64,000 nucleotides of DNA, taken from positions 3,100,001 to 3,164,000 of the forward strand of contig NZ_CP100128.1 in NCBI RefSeq assembly GCF_024207115.1, given 5' to 3'. Below the pieces are notes generated by a model. It saw only the letters and a list, made by a program, of their open reading frames with translations. It searched no databases and was not told the DNA's origin. Positions 16,593 through 25,804 of the stretch are shown here, in pieces (position 1 is the stretch's first letter; every line of letters begins with the position of its first letter). This DNA comes from Chromobacterium sp. IIBBL 290-4 (GTDB lineage Bacteria > Pseudomonadota > Gammaproteobacteria > Burkholderiales > Chromobacteriaceae). The position numbers and the translations under genes were made by a program.

Positions 16593-17927
16593 CTACCGCG
16601 CCCAGGCTTGCGGGTTGAGGGGGCGACCCAAGTGTCGGATTTCAAAGTACAGTCCGGCATCGCCGTTGTCCAGTGCTCCCGTGTTGCCAAGTGTTTCGCC
16701 GGCTTTGACGCTGCTGCCCGACGATTTGCCGATGACGGACAGGCCGGTGTAGACGGTCATGTAATTGCCGCCATGATCGATAATGACTGCCTTGCCGAAT
16801 CCGCGCAACTCGTCGGCATAAACCACCGTGCCGTCCGCTACGCTGTGGACGGCCTGGCCGTTGGCGGTGCGGATAAAAATGCCTTTCCAGGTGGTGCCTT
16901 CGCGGCGCATCTTGCCGAAGCTGCCGGCGATCTGGCCCGCCACCGGCATTTTCAGCTTGCCTTGCAGGCTGGCGAAGGCGCGGCCGGCCGCGCTGTCGTC
17001 GGCGACGTCGTCCACCTTCTGCGCCGGCTCTTCCTTGACCACGACTTGTTTCTTGGCTTCCTCCGGCACCGGTTTGCCTTGTTTCTTGGCCTGTTCCGCC
17101 AGTTTGCGGCGGCGTTCGTTTTCCTTGCGCGCGGCTTCTCGGGCCGCTGCCAGCTTGGCCTTGCGGGCCTCGGCGGCCTTGCGGGCGGCTTCGGCTTTGC
17201 GGCGCTGGATTTCGCGATTGATCTGGGCGATCAGATTGCCCAGCCGCTTTTCGTCTTCCTGTAGCTGGGTGAGCTTGCTCTGGCCTTGCTTGATCTCGCC
17301 GGCCACTTTGTTGAGCTGCTGGACCTGCTGGGTCTTGTCCTGCTCCAGCTCGGTTTTTTCCTGAGACTTGCGGTTGGATAGACTGTTCAGTTGCGCCAGC
17401 TCTTGCTCCAGCTGGGCGGACAGCGTTTCCAGCTTTTTCTGCTGGTCTATCAATTGCTGCACCAGTTGCTGCTCGGCGCGGGCGATATGTTGGTAATAGG
17501 TCAGGTCGCGCGCGCTCTGGTTCGGGTCGCTGGCGTTCAGCATCAGCTTCATGGCATCGTGCTGGCCGTTCTTGTATTGGCGCACCAGCATCTGGCCGAC
17601 GCGGCCGCGCACCTCGGCCAGGCTCTTGCGGCTTTTCTCGATCTGGGCGCGCAGGTCGGCCAGTTGCTGCTCCGATCGGTTCTGTTTCTGCTCCAGCGTG
17701 GCCAGCGCCTGGCGCGTCTGGGTGATCGCCTGTTCCGATTCCTTGATGGCGCTCTGCGCTTCCTTCTGCACCGTCTGCTTCTGCGCCAGGTCTTTTTTCA
17801 GGCTGTCGATTTCCTTGCGCACGTTTTTCAAATCTTGCTGATGAGGGGCGACGGACAGGGTGGAGGAGTCGGTGTTGGCCGCTTGCGCGGCGCCGGCGAT
17901 CAGGGCCAGCAGCAGGTAGCGTTTCAT
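16593..17927 (-). CDS. envC: Murein hydrolase activator EnvC (LytM/M23 domain)
   Basis: 444 aa. After a signal peptide (MKRYLLLALIAGAAQA) comes a long coiled coil (about residues 25-260, heptad-rich with many Lys, Glu and Gln), then a degenerate M23/LytM domain at the C-terminus (KGIFIRTANGQAVHSVADG, GFGKAVIIDHGGNYMTVYTG, ending RPLNPQAWAR). The usual zinc ligands of active LytM enzymes are incomplete (IDHGGNY keeps one His), as in EnvC, which activates amidases for daughter-cell separation rather than cutting itself. It lies between gpmI and ctpA in the same direction, an arrangement common in proteobacteria. Confidence 0.92.
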   Translation of the reverse strand: MKRYLLLALIAGAAQAANTDSSTLSVAPHQQDLKNVRKEIDSLKKDLAQKQTVQKEAQSAIKESEQAITQTRQALATLEQKQNRSEQQLADLRAQIEKSRKSLAEVRGRVGQMLVRQYKNGQHDAMKLMLNASDPNQSARDLTYYQHIARAEQQLVQQLIDQQKKLETLSAQLEQELAQLNSLSNRKSQEKTELEQDKTQQVQQLNKVAGEIKQGQSKLTQLQEDEKRLGNLIAQINREIQRRKAEAARKAAEARKAKLAAAREAARKENERRRKLAEQAKKQGKPVPEEAKKQVVVKEEPAQKVDDVADDSAAGRAFASLQGKLKMPVAGQIAGSFGKMRREGTTWKGIFIRTANGQAVHSVADGTVVYADELRGFGKAVIIDHGGNYMTVYTGLSVIGKSSGSSVKAGETLGNTGALDNGDAGLYFEIRHLGRPLNPQAWAR

Positions 17928-17995
17928 TCCGGGTTGTCTTTCGAGTATGTGGCTGTCCGCGGCCGCGCCCGGCACGGCCGCGGACAGAGCAGGGC

Positions 17996-19519
17996 TTACT
18001 GGAAGTCTATCAGCGAGCGGCCGGTCATTTCCGCCGGCTGCTTCAGCCCCATCATGGCCAGCAGCGACGGCGAAATGTCGCGCAGCGAGCCGCCGTCCTG
18101 AACCTTGGCCTGGCGGCCGATGTACAGGAAGGGCACCTGGTTGGTGGTGTGCTGGGTATGCGGCTGGTGGTGCTCGCCATCGTACATCTGTTCGCAGTTG
18201 CCATGGTCGGCGGTGATCAGCACTTCGCCGCCGGCAGCCAGCATGGCGTCCACGCAGCGGCCGATGCAGCCGTCCAGCGCTTCCACCGCTTTCACGGCGG
18301 CGTCGAATACGCCGCTGTGGCCGACCATGTCGCCGTTGGCGTAGTTGCAGAAGATGGCCTGGTATTGGCCGGACTGGATGGCGGCGACGATCTTGTCGGT
18401 CACCTCGCCGGCGCTCATTTCCGGCTGCAGATCATAGGTGGCCACCTTGGGCGAGGGCACCAGGATGCGCTCTTCGCCCGGATATACCTGTTCTTCGCCG
18501 CCGTTGAAGAAGTAAGTGACGTGCGGATACTTCTCGGTTTCGGCGATGCGCAGCTGCTTCAAGCCCTGGGACGACAGGTATTCGCCCATGCCCATGCTGA
18601 TTTTCTGCGGCGCGTAGGCCACCGGCAGCGCCGAGTAAGCCTCGCCGTAAGAGGTGAGGGTGGCGTAGCAGGAGAACTTGGGCTGGCGAGCCTGGAAGCC
18701 GTCGAAGGCCGGGTCGGTCAGCGCGGTGGTCAGTTGGCGGGCGCGGTCGGCGCGGAAGTTCATGAAGATCACCGCGTCGCCGTCTTGCATCTTCACCGGC
18801 GCGCCGATGCCGGTGGCCTTGACGAATTCGTCGTTCTCGTCGCGGGCGTAGGCGGCTTTGAGCGCTTCCAGGCCGGTTTCGGCGTGGAACAGGCCTTCGC
18901 CTTCCACCAGCAGGCGGTAGGCGGGCTCGACGCGCTCCCAGCGCTTGTCGCGGTCCATCGCCCAGTAGCGGCCGGCGACGGAGGCCAGGCGCGCGTTCGG
19001 GCACTCGGCCAGCACCGCGTCCAGGCGCTTGAGATAGGTTTCCGCGCTGCGCGGCGGCGTGTCGCGGCCGTCGAGGAAGGCGTGAAAGTAAATCTTGGGC
19101 ACGCCGGCGGCCTGGGCGGCGCGGATCAAGGCGTGGATGTGATTCTCATGGCTGTGCACACCCCCGTCGGATAACAGGCCAAACACGTGCAGTGCTGAGT
19201 CTTGAGCTTTACTCATGGCTTGCCGCAGTGTGGCATTTTGGGCGAAGAGGCCGTCCTCGATATCGCAATCGATGCGGCTGATGTCCTGCTGGACGATGCG
19301 GCCGGCGCCGATGTTGAGGTGGCCCACTTCGGAGTTGCCGAATTGGCCGGAAGGCAGTCCGACAAAGTTTTCCGAGGCATTAATGGTGCCGTAGGCGTAC
19401 TTCTGGCGCAGATTGTTCCAGATCGGCATGTTGGCATGCAGGATGGCGTTGTCGTCGCCTTCGGTGCGATGGCCGAAGCCGTCCAGAATCAGCAGCAAGA
19501 CAGGGGTGATTGAGCTCAT
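17996..19519 (-). CDS. gpmI: 2,3-bisphosphoglycerate-independent phosphoglycerate mutase
   Basis: 507 aa, normal for the Mn-dependent enzyme. The N-terminal metal-site motif LLILDGFGHR, the phosphorylated Ser in GLPSGQFGNSEVGHLNIGAG (about residue 63) and the C-terminal ITADHGNCEQM are all present. It interconverts 3- and 2-phosphoglycerate in glycolysis. The gene heads the minus-strand run gpmI-envC-ctpA, with 68 bases before envC. It is divergent from the arsR-type gene, and the shared 106-base promoter region contains a perfect inverted repeat that could act on either gene. Confidence 0.96.
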   Translation of the reverse strand: MSSITPVLLLILDGFGHRTEGDDNAILHANMPIWNNLRQKYAYGTINASENFVGLPSGQFGNSEVGHLNIGAGRIVQQDISRIDCDIEDGLFAQNATLRQAMSKAQDSALHVFGLLSDGGVHSHENHIHALIRAAQAAGVPKIYFHAFLDGRDTPPRSAETYLKRLDAVLAECPNARLASVAGRYWAMDRDKRWERVEPAYRLLVEGEGLFHAETGLEALKAAYARDENDEFVKATGIGAPVKMQDGDAVIFMNFRADRARQLTTALTDPAFDGFQARQPKFSCYATLTSYGEAYSALPVAYAPQKISMGMGEYLSSQGLKQLRIAETEKYPHVTYFFNGGEEQVYPGEERILVPSPKVATYDLQPEMSAGEVTDKIVAAIQSGQYQAIFCNYANGDMVGHSGVFDAAVKAVEALDGCIGRCVDAMLAAGGEVLITADHGNCEQMYDGEHHQPHTQHTTNQVPFLYIGRQAKVQDGGSLRDISPSLLAMMGLKQPAEMTGRSLIDFQ

Positions 19520-19551
19520 GGCATTCGCATTCAGAATATTAGAAAACCTTG

Positions 19552-19577
19552 ATAGTATCTAATTTTGCCGATACTAT
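19552..19577. promoter_or_regulatory. Perfect inverted repeat between gpmI and the ArsR-type regulator gene
   Basis: ATAGTATC (19552-19559) and GATACTAT (19570-19577) are exact inverse complements separated by 10 bases. Position and symmetry suit a dimeric winged-helix repressor. The neighbouring ArsR-type protein is the natural candidate for binding it and controlling itself, and perhaps gpmI. Binding is inference. Confidence 0.5.
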
Positions 19578-19625
19578 TGTACCGCAGTCAAATCAATAAA
19601 ATGACGCTACATTAGGAGAAAAGCA

Positions 19626-19922
19626 TTGCTGTTCAACGATGATCAGATCGAGCAGAGCTCGCGGGCGATGAAGGCCATGTCGCATCCGCTGCGCCTGAAG
19701 ATCATATCGGTCCTGGAGGACCGGGAAGTGAGCGTGCAAGACATTGTCGAGCAGGTTGGCACTTCCCAGAGCAATATATCCCAACATCTGGCCATTATGC
19801 GGGACAAGGGCGTTTTGCGCACGCGCAAGGACGCCAACCGCGTGTTCTATCGTGTGGGCGATATCCGTACGCTGGAAGTGCTGAAGATGATGCGCGAAGT
19901 ATTCTGCGGTTTCGGAGAGTAA
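19626..19922 (+). CDS. ArsR-family winged-helix transcriptional regulator without a visible metal site
   Basis: 98 aa, TTG start behind a good AGGAG site. It is a single winged-helix domain: SHPLRLKIISVLEDREVSVQ, recognition helix TSQSNISQHLAIMRDKGVL and wing RTRKDANRVFYRV. The classical ELCVCDL metal motif is replaced by EVSVQDI, and the only Cys is near the end (FCGFGE), so it probably does not sense arsenic or zinc. Single-Cys or Cys-poor ArsR proteins can respond to redox or sulfur species, but the signal here is unknown. It is monocistronic, closed by the hairpin at 19946-19970. Confidence 0.85.
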   Translation: MLFNDDQIEQSSRAMKAMSHPLRLKIISVLEDREVSVQDIVEQVGTSQSNISQHLAIMRDKGVLRTRKDANRVFYRVGDIRTLEVLKMMREVFCGFGE

Positions 19923-19945
19923 GCGCCAGCCAGGACTCGATGTGA

Positions 19946-19970
19946 AAAAGCCGCTTTCAGCGGCTTTTTT
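19946..19970 (+). terminator. Bidirectional terminator between arsR-type gene and DUF4442 gene
   Basis: AAAAAGCCGC (19946-19955) and GCGGCTTTTT (19961-19970) form a perfect 10-bp stem with a 5-base loop and A/T tracts on both sides. It can serve both convergent transcripts. Confidence 0.9.
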
Positions 19971-19985
19971 CCTATGCGCCGTTTG

Positions 19986-20444
19986 TCAGCGCTTTTCCGG
20001 TTTGCGCTTGACGTACAGGGTCTTGTGCACCAGCGCGACCAATTCGTTGTCGCCGTCGCGTATCTGCACTGTCATTTCCGGCAGGTATTTCTCGCCGCCC
20101 GCCGTGCGCTGGCGGATGTCCTCCAGCAGGCCGTCGTCTAGATCGAACAGCGCCCGCACGGTTCCGCGGCCGGGTTTGATGTAGTCGATGCGGCCGGTCT
20201 TGTCCCAGACATAGTAGTCATTGCCCAGCTGCCTGAGCAGCATCAGCATGTAAAAGGGATCGGTCATCGCGTACAGGCTGCCGCCAAAGTGCACCCCGAC
20301 GTAATTGCGGTTGCCCAGGCCCAGCTTGAGGCGGACTTCGGCTTGGCGGAAATCGGGCGAGAGCTTGTGCACGCGAATGCTGGCGCCGAGAAAGGGCGGC
20401 CACAGATTGAACAGCAGCTTGATCAGCCAGATGGGCAGGTTCAT
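19986..20444 (-). CDS. DUF4442 hotdog-fold protein
   Basis: 152 aa from the ATG giving MNLPIWLIKLLFNLWPPFLG; a TTG four codons upstream is an alternative. The segment ASIRVHKLSPDFRQAEVRLK, then NRNYVGVHFGGSLYAMTDPF, is the DUF4442 pattern. These proteins have a thioesterase-like hotdog fold and often belong to unknown acyl-CoA or fatty-acid metabolism. The catalytic Asp/His arrangement of true thioesterases is not obvious, so no reaction is assigned. The gene is transcribed convergently to the arsR-type gene and divergently from exbB. Confidence 0.82.
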   Translation of the reverse strand: MNLPIWLIKLLFNLWPPFLGASIRVHKLSPDFRQAEVRLKLGLGNRNYVGVHFGGSLYAMTDPFYMLMLLRQLGNDYYVWDKTGRIDYIKPGRGTVRALFDLDDGLLEDIRQRTAGGEKYLPEMTVQIRDGDNELVALVHKTLYVKRKPEKR

Positions 20445-20722
20445 TTCTTTAGTCAAACGGTCGTTTGGATATTGACATCCTCGGCAAGAGTTTGACGCAT
20501 GTCAATCCAGCCAGGATGGCGCGTGGTTTGGATGTATATTTTTATCCACAGCAATCCCGGAATAAGTCTGTGGATAAGTTGTGGGGCGGGCTGGTGGCGG
20601 CTGGTTTTGGCTGTGTTTGCCCAAAAAAGCGGCAATGGGCGGGAATTTTTCCGCGCCAAGGTTGCCTCAGCCGGTTTGAGGTAATAAAGTTCCTCGTTTG
20701 AATCGATTACGGAGAGCGTTTC

Positions 20723-21337
20723 GTGTGGGCGATCGTTGAAGCGGCCGGCTGGCCGATCTGGACCATCATCGCGGCTTCGATTGTGTCGCTGGCCATCATC
20801 CTGGAAAGACTGTTCACGCTGCGCAAAAGCGCCGTGGTTCCAAAAGGCTTGCTGGCGCAAACGCTGCAGGAGTACTGCCGAGTCGGCGATAGGGAAGAGC
20901 TGCTGCAGAAGCTGCATCAGCATTCGCCCTTGGGCCGCTTGTTCTCTGCCGGCCTGCGCAATGTCAATGGCAGCCGCGAGGTGATGAAAGAGTCCATCGA
21001 GGATGAAGGCCGCCAGGTGGCTTACCAGCTGGAGCGTCTGCTGACCTCGCTGGGCACCATCGCCGCGATGGCGCCGCTTTTGGGCTTGCTGGGCACCGTG
21101 ATCGGCATGATTGAGATCTTCGGCTCGCAAAACGGCAACGGCGCCAATCCGCAGCAACTGGCGCACGGCATCTCGGTGGCGTTGTACAACACCGCCTTCG
21201 GCCTGATCGTCGCCATTCCCAGCATGATGTTCTACCGTTATTTCCGCAGCAAGGTGGATGGCCTGCTGGTGGATATGGAAGCGCAGGCGATCAAGCTGGT
21301 GGAAGTGGTGCACGGCGACCGCAAGAACGGAGACTGA
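20723..21337 (+). CDS. exbB: ExbB/TolQ-type proton channel protein
   Basis: 204 aa, GTG start with GGAGAG six bases upstream. It has three membrane helices: one near the N-terminus (WPIWTIIAASIVSLAIILE) and two after a cytoplasmic loop (TIAAMAPLLGLLGTVIGMIE and ISVALYNTAFGLIVAIPSMM). The GLLGTVIGMIE stretch is the ExbB/MotA signature. With ExbD it forms the inner-membrane motor that energises TonB or Tol-like transport. No tonB gene lies alongside; the operon continues into lipid A synthesis genes, a conserved beta-proteobacterial order. Confidence 0.92.
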   Translation: MWAIVEAAGWPIWTIIAASIVSLAIILERLFTLRKSAVVPKGLLAQTLQEYCRVGDREELLQKLHQHSPLGRLFSAGLRNVNGSREVMKESIEDEGRQVAYQLERLLTSLGTIAAMAPLLGLLGTVIGMIEIFGSQNGNGANPQQLAHGISVALYNTAFGLIVAIPSMMFYRYFRSKVDGLLVDMEAQAIKLVEVVHGDRKNGD

Positions 21338-21339
21338 GC

Positions 21340-21756
21340 ATGAATTTTCGCCGCGGCAGAAGCCGGGAAGAGCCGGAAATCAATTTCATCCCGCTGATCG
21401 ACGTGCTGTTGGTGATCCTGATCTTCCTGATGGTCACCACCACCTATTCGCGTTTTTCCGAGCTTAAGATCAATCTGCCCACGGCTCAGGGCGAGCAGCA
21501 GAAGAACAAGACCACGGAAATCCGGGTGGCGGTGGCGGCCGACGGCGCGATGGCGGTGAACGACGCCAAGCTGGCCCGAGGCGACAAGGCTGAGCTGTTG
21601 GCCAAGCTGAAAGCCGCGTCGGCGGGCAAGAGCGACGTGGTGGTGGTGGTCAACGCCGATGCGCGCTCCACCCACCAGTCGGTGATCACCGTGATGGAAG
21701 CCGCGCGCGAGGCGGGGCTGTCGCAACTGACCTTTGCGACCCAGAATCTGCAGTAA
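21340..21756 (+). CDS. exbD: ExbD/TolR-type motor protein
   Basis: 138 aa, starting two bases after the exbB stop. A short cytoplasmic N-terminus (NFRRGRSREEPEINFIPLID) leads into one helix that begins with the proton-carrying Asp in FIPLIDVLLVILIFLMVTTT. The remainder is a periplasmic domain ending in a region typical of ExbD (VNADARSTHQSVITVMEAAR). It pairs with ExbB to convert proton flow into force on TonB. It is followed 12 bases later by lpxK in the same operon. Confidence 0.93.
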   Translation: MNFRRGRSREEPEINFIPLIDVLLVILIFLMVTTTYSRFSELKINLPTAQGEQQKNKTTEIRVAVAADGAMAVNDAKLARGDKAELLAKLKAASAGKSDVVVVVNADARSTHQSVITVMEAAREAGLSQLTFATQNLQ

Positions 21757-21768
21757 GCCCGGAGCGGC

Positions 21769-22794
21769 ATGAATCTGATTGAACAACACTGGTACCGGCC
21801 GCGAGGCTGGTTGACAGCCCTTCTGGCGCCGCTGGAAGGGCTTTTTGCGTTGCTGTCCGCAGGGCGCCGGCTGGCGTTTCGGCGGGGCTGGAAGCAGAGC
21901 GAGAAGCTCGCGGTTCCCGTGGTGGTGATAGGCAATATCAATGTCGGCGGCGTCGGCAAAACGCCGTTGACGCAGAGCCTGCTGCGGGATTTCGCCGCGC
22001 GCGGCGTCAAGGTGGGCGTGATCAGCCGCGGTTACGGCGGCCAGGCGCAAACGCCGACCGAGGCGAGGCCGGGCAGCGATCCTGCCCTGGTGGGCGACGA
22101 GCCCTTGCTGCTGGCCGCCTGCGGCGCGCCGGTGGTGGTGGGGCGCGACCGCGTGGCCGCCGGCCGCCATTTGCTGGCTTTGCATCCTGAGGTGCGGCTG
22201 ATCCTCAGCGACGATGGCTTGCAGCACTACCGGCTGGCTCGCGATCTGGAAATCGCGGTGCTGGATGGCCGGCGCGGCCTGGGCAGCGGCAGGCTGCTGC
22301 CCAACGGCCCTTTGCGCGAACCGGCCTCGCGCCTGCGCAGCGTCGACGCGGTGGTGGTCAACGGCTCCGGCTCCGGCGCCGCGCTGCCATTGCCGGAGGA
22401 TTTGCCGCGTTTCGCCATGAGTTTGAGTCCGGCGGCGCTGCATGCGCTGGATGATCCCTCTCGGCAGCGCTGCGCAGCGGACTTTGCCGGCATGCGCGTG
22501 GCGGCCCTGGCCGGCATCGGCCATCCGCAGCGCTTCTTCGATACGCTGGCGGCCATGGGCGTGGCGGCGGATCGTCAGCTGTCCTTCCCCGATCATCATC
22601 CCTTCGCCGCGGAGGACATTCCCGCCGACGCCGACGCGGTGATCGTCACCAGCAAGGACGCGGTCAAGCTCGCGCGGGCGCTTCATGACGCGGCGCAGCG
22701 TGCTAGACTATGGGTTTTGCCGGTTCAGGCCACGCTGGCGCCTGATCTGTGCGGATGGATACTAGCCCGCTTGAAGATGGAACATGGACGCTAA
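21769..22794 (+). CDS. lpxK: Tetraacyldisaccharide 4'-kinase (lipid A synthesis)
   Basis: 341 aa. It phosphorylates the 4' position of the lipid A disaccharide precursor at the inner membrane. The Walker A motif is [15 protein letters not shown] (about residue 51), preceded by an N-terminal hydrophobic anchor ([15 protein letters not shown]). [17 protein letters not shown] and [19 protein letters not shown] are further LpxK landmarks, the latter with the catalytic Asp pair. The gene overlaps the Trm112-like gene by 11 bases. Location between exbD and kdsB is conserved in beta-proteobacteria. Confidence 0.94.
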   Translation: MNLIEQHWYRPRGWLTALLAPLEGLFALLSAGRRLAFRRGWKQSEKLAVPVVVIGNINVGGVGKTPLTQSLLRDFAARGVKVGVISRGYGGQAQTPTEARPGSDPALVGDEPLLLAACGAPVVVGRDRVAAGRHLLALHPEVRLILSDDGLQHYRLARDLEIAVLDGRRGLGSGRLLPNGPLREPASRLRSVDAVVVNGSGSGAALPLPEDLPRFAMSLSPAALHALDDPSRQRCAADFAGMRVAALAGIGHPQRFFDTLAAMGVAADRQLSFPDHHPFAAEDIPADADAVIVTSKDAVKLARALHDAAQRARLWVLPVQATLAPDLCGWILARLKMEHGR

Positions 22795-22966
22795 ATTTCT
22801 GGAAATCCTGGTTTGCCCGCTGTGCAAGGGCCCGCTGGCGCTCGACAAGAGCAAGGAAGAACTGATCTGCAAGGGCGATCGCCTGGCGTTCCCGATCAAG
22901 GACGGCATCCCGATGATGCTGGAGAGCGAAGCGCGCGAGCTGGCTCCGGAAGAAGAAGTCAAATGA
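22784..22966 (+). CDS. Trm112 family protein (YcaR-like)
   Basis: 60 aa: [20 protein letters not shown] then [20 protein letters not shown]. This is the short bacterial Trm112/YcaR form; the CPLC pair is kept while the second Cys pair is reduced to one Cys, so zinc binding may be partial. Eukaryotic Trm112 activates methyltransferases; the bacterial role is unclear. It starts inside the lpxK 3' end and its stop overlaps the kdsB ATG (ATGA), so three genes are translationally chained. Confidence 0.92.
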   Translation: MDAKFLEILVCPLCKGPLALDKSKEELICKGDRLAFPIKDGIPMMLESEARELAPEEEVK

Positions 22967-23721
22967 GCGGATTCATCGTGGTGATCCCGGCGCGGATGGC
23001 TTCCAGCCGCCTGCCGGGCAAGCCGCTTGCCGATATCGCCGGCAAACCGATGGTGGTCCGCGTGGCCGAGCGGGCGGCGCAGAGCCGCGCCGGCCGAGTG
23101 ATTGTAGCCACCGACCACGCCGACATCCTGGCCGCGTGCCAGGCTCACGGCGTGGACGCGGTGATGACGCGCGAGGACCACGCCAGCGGCACCGATCGCC
23201 TGGCCGAAGTGACGGCGGCGCTGGGCTTGGCCGACGACGCCGTCGTGGTCAATGTGCAGGGCGACGAGCCGCTGATCGAGCCGGCGCTGATAGACCAGTT
23301 GGCCGATATGCTGGCGGCCAGCGACGCGCCGATGGCGACGCTGGCGCACGCCATCCATGACGCCGCCGATCATTTCAATCCCAATGTGGTGAAGGTGGCG
23401 CTGGACAAGCATGGCCGCGCGCTGTACTTCAGCCGCGCGCCGATTCCCTATGCCCGCGACGCTTACGCGGCGGACCGCTCGGCCTTGCCTGCCGGCTTGC
23501 CGGCGTATCGCCACATCGGCATGTACGGCTACCGCGCAGGTTTCCTGAAGACTTACACCGGTCTGGAAGCGGCGCCGCTGGAGCAGTATGAAGCGCTGGA
23601 ACAATTGCGCGTACTCTGGCATGGTTACAGCATTATGGTGGCCCTGGCGAGCGAGGCGCCGGCCGCAGGGGTGGACACGCCGGAAGACCTGGAACGGGTG
23701 CGTCGGCTGTTTGCGCGGTAA
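22963..23721 (+). CDS. kdsB: 3-deoxy-manno-octulosonate cytidylyltransferase
   Basis: 252 aa. It activates KDO to CMP-KDO for lipopolysaccharide core synthesis. The nucleotide-binding start [20 protein letters not shown] is diagnostic, and [13 protein letters not shown] and [13 protein letters not shown] follow as expected for the CTP and metal sites. The C-terminus has [15 protein letters not shown], also standard. The start is fixed by overlap with the Trm112-type stop. The order lpxK-Trm112-kdsB links two lipopolysaccharide steps in one operon. Confidence 0.95.
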   Translation: MSGFIVVIPARMASSRLPGKPLADIAGKPMVVRVAERAAQSRAGRVIVATDHADILAACQAHGVDAVMTREDHASGTDRLAEVTAALGLADDAVVVNVQGDEPLIEPALIDQLADMLAASDAPMATLAHAIHDAADHFNPNVVKVALDKHGRALYFSRAPIPYARDAYAADRSALPAGLPAYRHIGMYGYRAGFLKTYTGLEAAPLEQYEALEQLRVLWHGYSIMVALASEAPAAGVDTPEDLERVRRLFAR

Positions 23722-24417
<696 letters not shown>

Positions 24418-24440
24418 TACTCCGTTTGTCCTGAAGCTGG

Positions 24441-24466
24441 AAGCGGGCCTTGCGCCCGCTTTTTTG
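24441..24466 (+). terminator. Rho-independent terminator of adk operon
   Basis: AGCGGGC (24442-24448), loop CTTGC and GCCCGCT (24454-24460) form a 7-bp stem followed by T tract TTTTT. It lies 24 bases after the adk stop. Confidence 0.9.
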
Positions 24467-24582
24467 CGTTCTGTGCTGGTTTTGTCACACAGCAAGGAGG
24501 ACAATGGAACCCGACACCGCAGAGGGCGTCGAACCAGTTTTGACATGCAATCACGCCGGCGCGGCCGGTCAAGGAAAACAAG

Positions 24583-25200
24583 ATGTATCACGGGGAACGT
24601 TTCAACGGCTATTCCCATCTTGCCGGCACCTTGCTGGCGATAGCCGGGCTGGTGGTGCTGGTGGTGGAGGCGGCGCTGCAACGCGATCCATGGAAGATCG
24701 TCAGCTTCAGTCTTTATGGCGGCACGCTGGTGACGCTGTACTTGGTGTCCACGCTGTATCACAGCTTCAAGGGCCGGGCCAAGGCCATCCTGCAGAAGTG
24801 CGACCATTCGGCGATCTATCTGCTGATCGCCGGCAGCTATACGCCGTTCGCCTTGGTGACGCTGCGCGGCGCCTGGGGCTGGACGCTGTTCGGCATCAGC
24901 TGGGGGCTGGCGCTGTTCGGCATCATCCAGGAGCTGACGCTGGGGCGGCGCACGCGGATCCTGTCGATGATTCTGTATGTGGCGATGGGCTGGCTGGTGC
25001 TGATCGCCATCAAGCCGCTGATCGAGGCGCTGGAACCGGGCGGCTTGTTCTGGCTGGGCCTGGGCGGCTTGCTGTACAGCGTCGGCATCTACTGGTTTCT
25101 CAATGACGAGAAGATACGCCATGGCCACGGCATCTGGCATCTGTTCGTGCTGGGCGGCAGCATCTGCCAGTATGTGTGCGTGTTGAATTACGTCGCCTGA
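24583..25200 (+). CDS. Hemolysin III family / YqfA-like membrane protein
   Basis: 205 aa with about seven membrane helices. It begins YHGERFNGYSHLAGTLLAIA, and the family's His/Ser metal-site residues appear in STLYHSF and, further on, HSAIYLLIAGSYTPFALVTL and a C-terminal HGIWHLFVLGGSICQYV. This is the PAQR/hemolysin III superfamily. Despite the name, most bacterial members are of unknown function and not proven toxins. A good AAGGAAAAC site precedes the ATG. It is a single-gene unit closed by a strong terminator at 25221-25250. Confidence 0.88.
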   Translation: MYHGERFNGYSHLAGTLLAIAGLVVLVVEAALQRDPWKIVSFSLYGGTLVTLYLVSTLYHSFKGRAKAILQKCDHSAIYLLIAGSYTPFALVTLRGAWGWTLFGISWGLALFGIIQELTLGRRTRILSMILYVAMGWLVLIAIKPLIEALEPGGLFWLGLGGLLYSVGIYWFLNDEKIRHGHGIWHLFVLGGSICQYVCVLNYVA

Positions 25201-25220
25201 GCGCGGCGATGGCCAAGATG

Positions 25221-25250
25221 AAAGCGAAGCCTTGGGGCTTCGCTTTTTTT
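25221..25250 (+). terminator. Rho-independent terminator after the hemolysin III-type gene
   Basis: AAAGCGAAGCC (25221-25231), loop TTGG and GGCTTCGCTTT (25236-25246) make an 11-bp perfect stem continuing into a T run. The A-rich left side also allows weaker action on the opposing minus-strand transcript. Confidence 0.92.
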
Positions 25251-25276
25251 ATATTGCGGCAAGGAGCTTGAGTGGC

Positions 25277-25798
25277 TCATTCCCAGGTTCGGCGCGGCGG
25301 CATGCCGGGATGGGCGGCATCAATCTCAATGACTTGCTGAAAACCTTCATCCAGTTGCGGCGGCTGCCAAAGCTCATGCGTGTGTTGAATGATGGTTTCC
25401 GGAACCCACTGCTCCGGCGGACGCAGAGCATTGCGCGCCAGCGCGAGCTTGAGCGGAGCATGCACCCAGACCGCGATGGCGCGGCTGTCATTGTCGCTGG
25501 CGATTGTCAGCGCTTTGCTCCGGGCTTGCCGCGAGGGCAGGGCGGCATCCAGAAAAATGATCCTGTCGCCCAAGCCATGGCCATATTGCTTGATCCAGCT
25601 GCTTTTTCCCGAGCCTTGCAATCCGCACACCAGGCACAGCTTGAGTTGGCCCTGTCCTTGCCGCAGCTTCTTGTCCAGCTCTTGATAGGCCAGCATCCAG
25701 GCGCGTTTGCCTTGCTCGGGCCGCGGCAGGGTGTTGCCGACCCGGTTCAGATAGTGATCGGGATTGATGTGATTGAATGAGCGGGGCGCAGGGTCCAT
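25277..25798 (-). CDS. P-loop kinase-like ATP-binding protein
   Basis: 173 aa. The central segment LCLVCGLQGSGKSSWIKQYG is a Walker A loop. A downstream DRIIFLDAALPSRQARSKAL and IAVWVHAPLKLALARNALRP resemble the substrate and lid regions of small polynucleotide-kinase or zeta-type P-loop proteins. The N-terminus FNHINPDHYLNRVGNTLPRP is not from a known domain that I recognise. No antitoxin-like gene is adjacent, so a toxin role is not supported. It is transcribed after the small membrane protein gene, with a 6-base gap between the two. Confidence 0.65.
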   Translation of the reverse strand: MDPAPRSFNHINPDHYLNRVGNTLPRPEQGKRAWMLAYQELDKKLRQGQGQLKLCLVCGLQGSGKSSWIKQYGHGLGDRIIFLDAALPSRQARSKALTIASDNDSRAIAVWVHAPLKLALARNALRPPEQWVPETIIQHTHELWQPPQLDEGFQQVIEIDAAHPGMPPRRTWE

Positions 25799-25804
25799 GC
25801 CGGC

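Noticed and set aside
15099..17264. 721-codon plus-strand open frame over ctpA and envC
   Set aside because: Opposite strand of two clear genes with signal peptides and catalytic motifs; the frame itself has no recognisable domain.
24583..25200. True pore-forming hemolysin
   Set aside because: The hemolysin III name is historical; the sequence is a PAQR-type seven-helix protein without toxin evidence.
25277..25798. Possible zeta-type toxin of a toxin-antitoxin pair
   Set aside because: Only the Walker A loop supports it; the neighbouring gene encodes a membrane protein, not an antitoxin.
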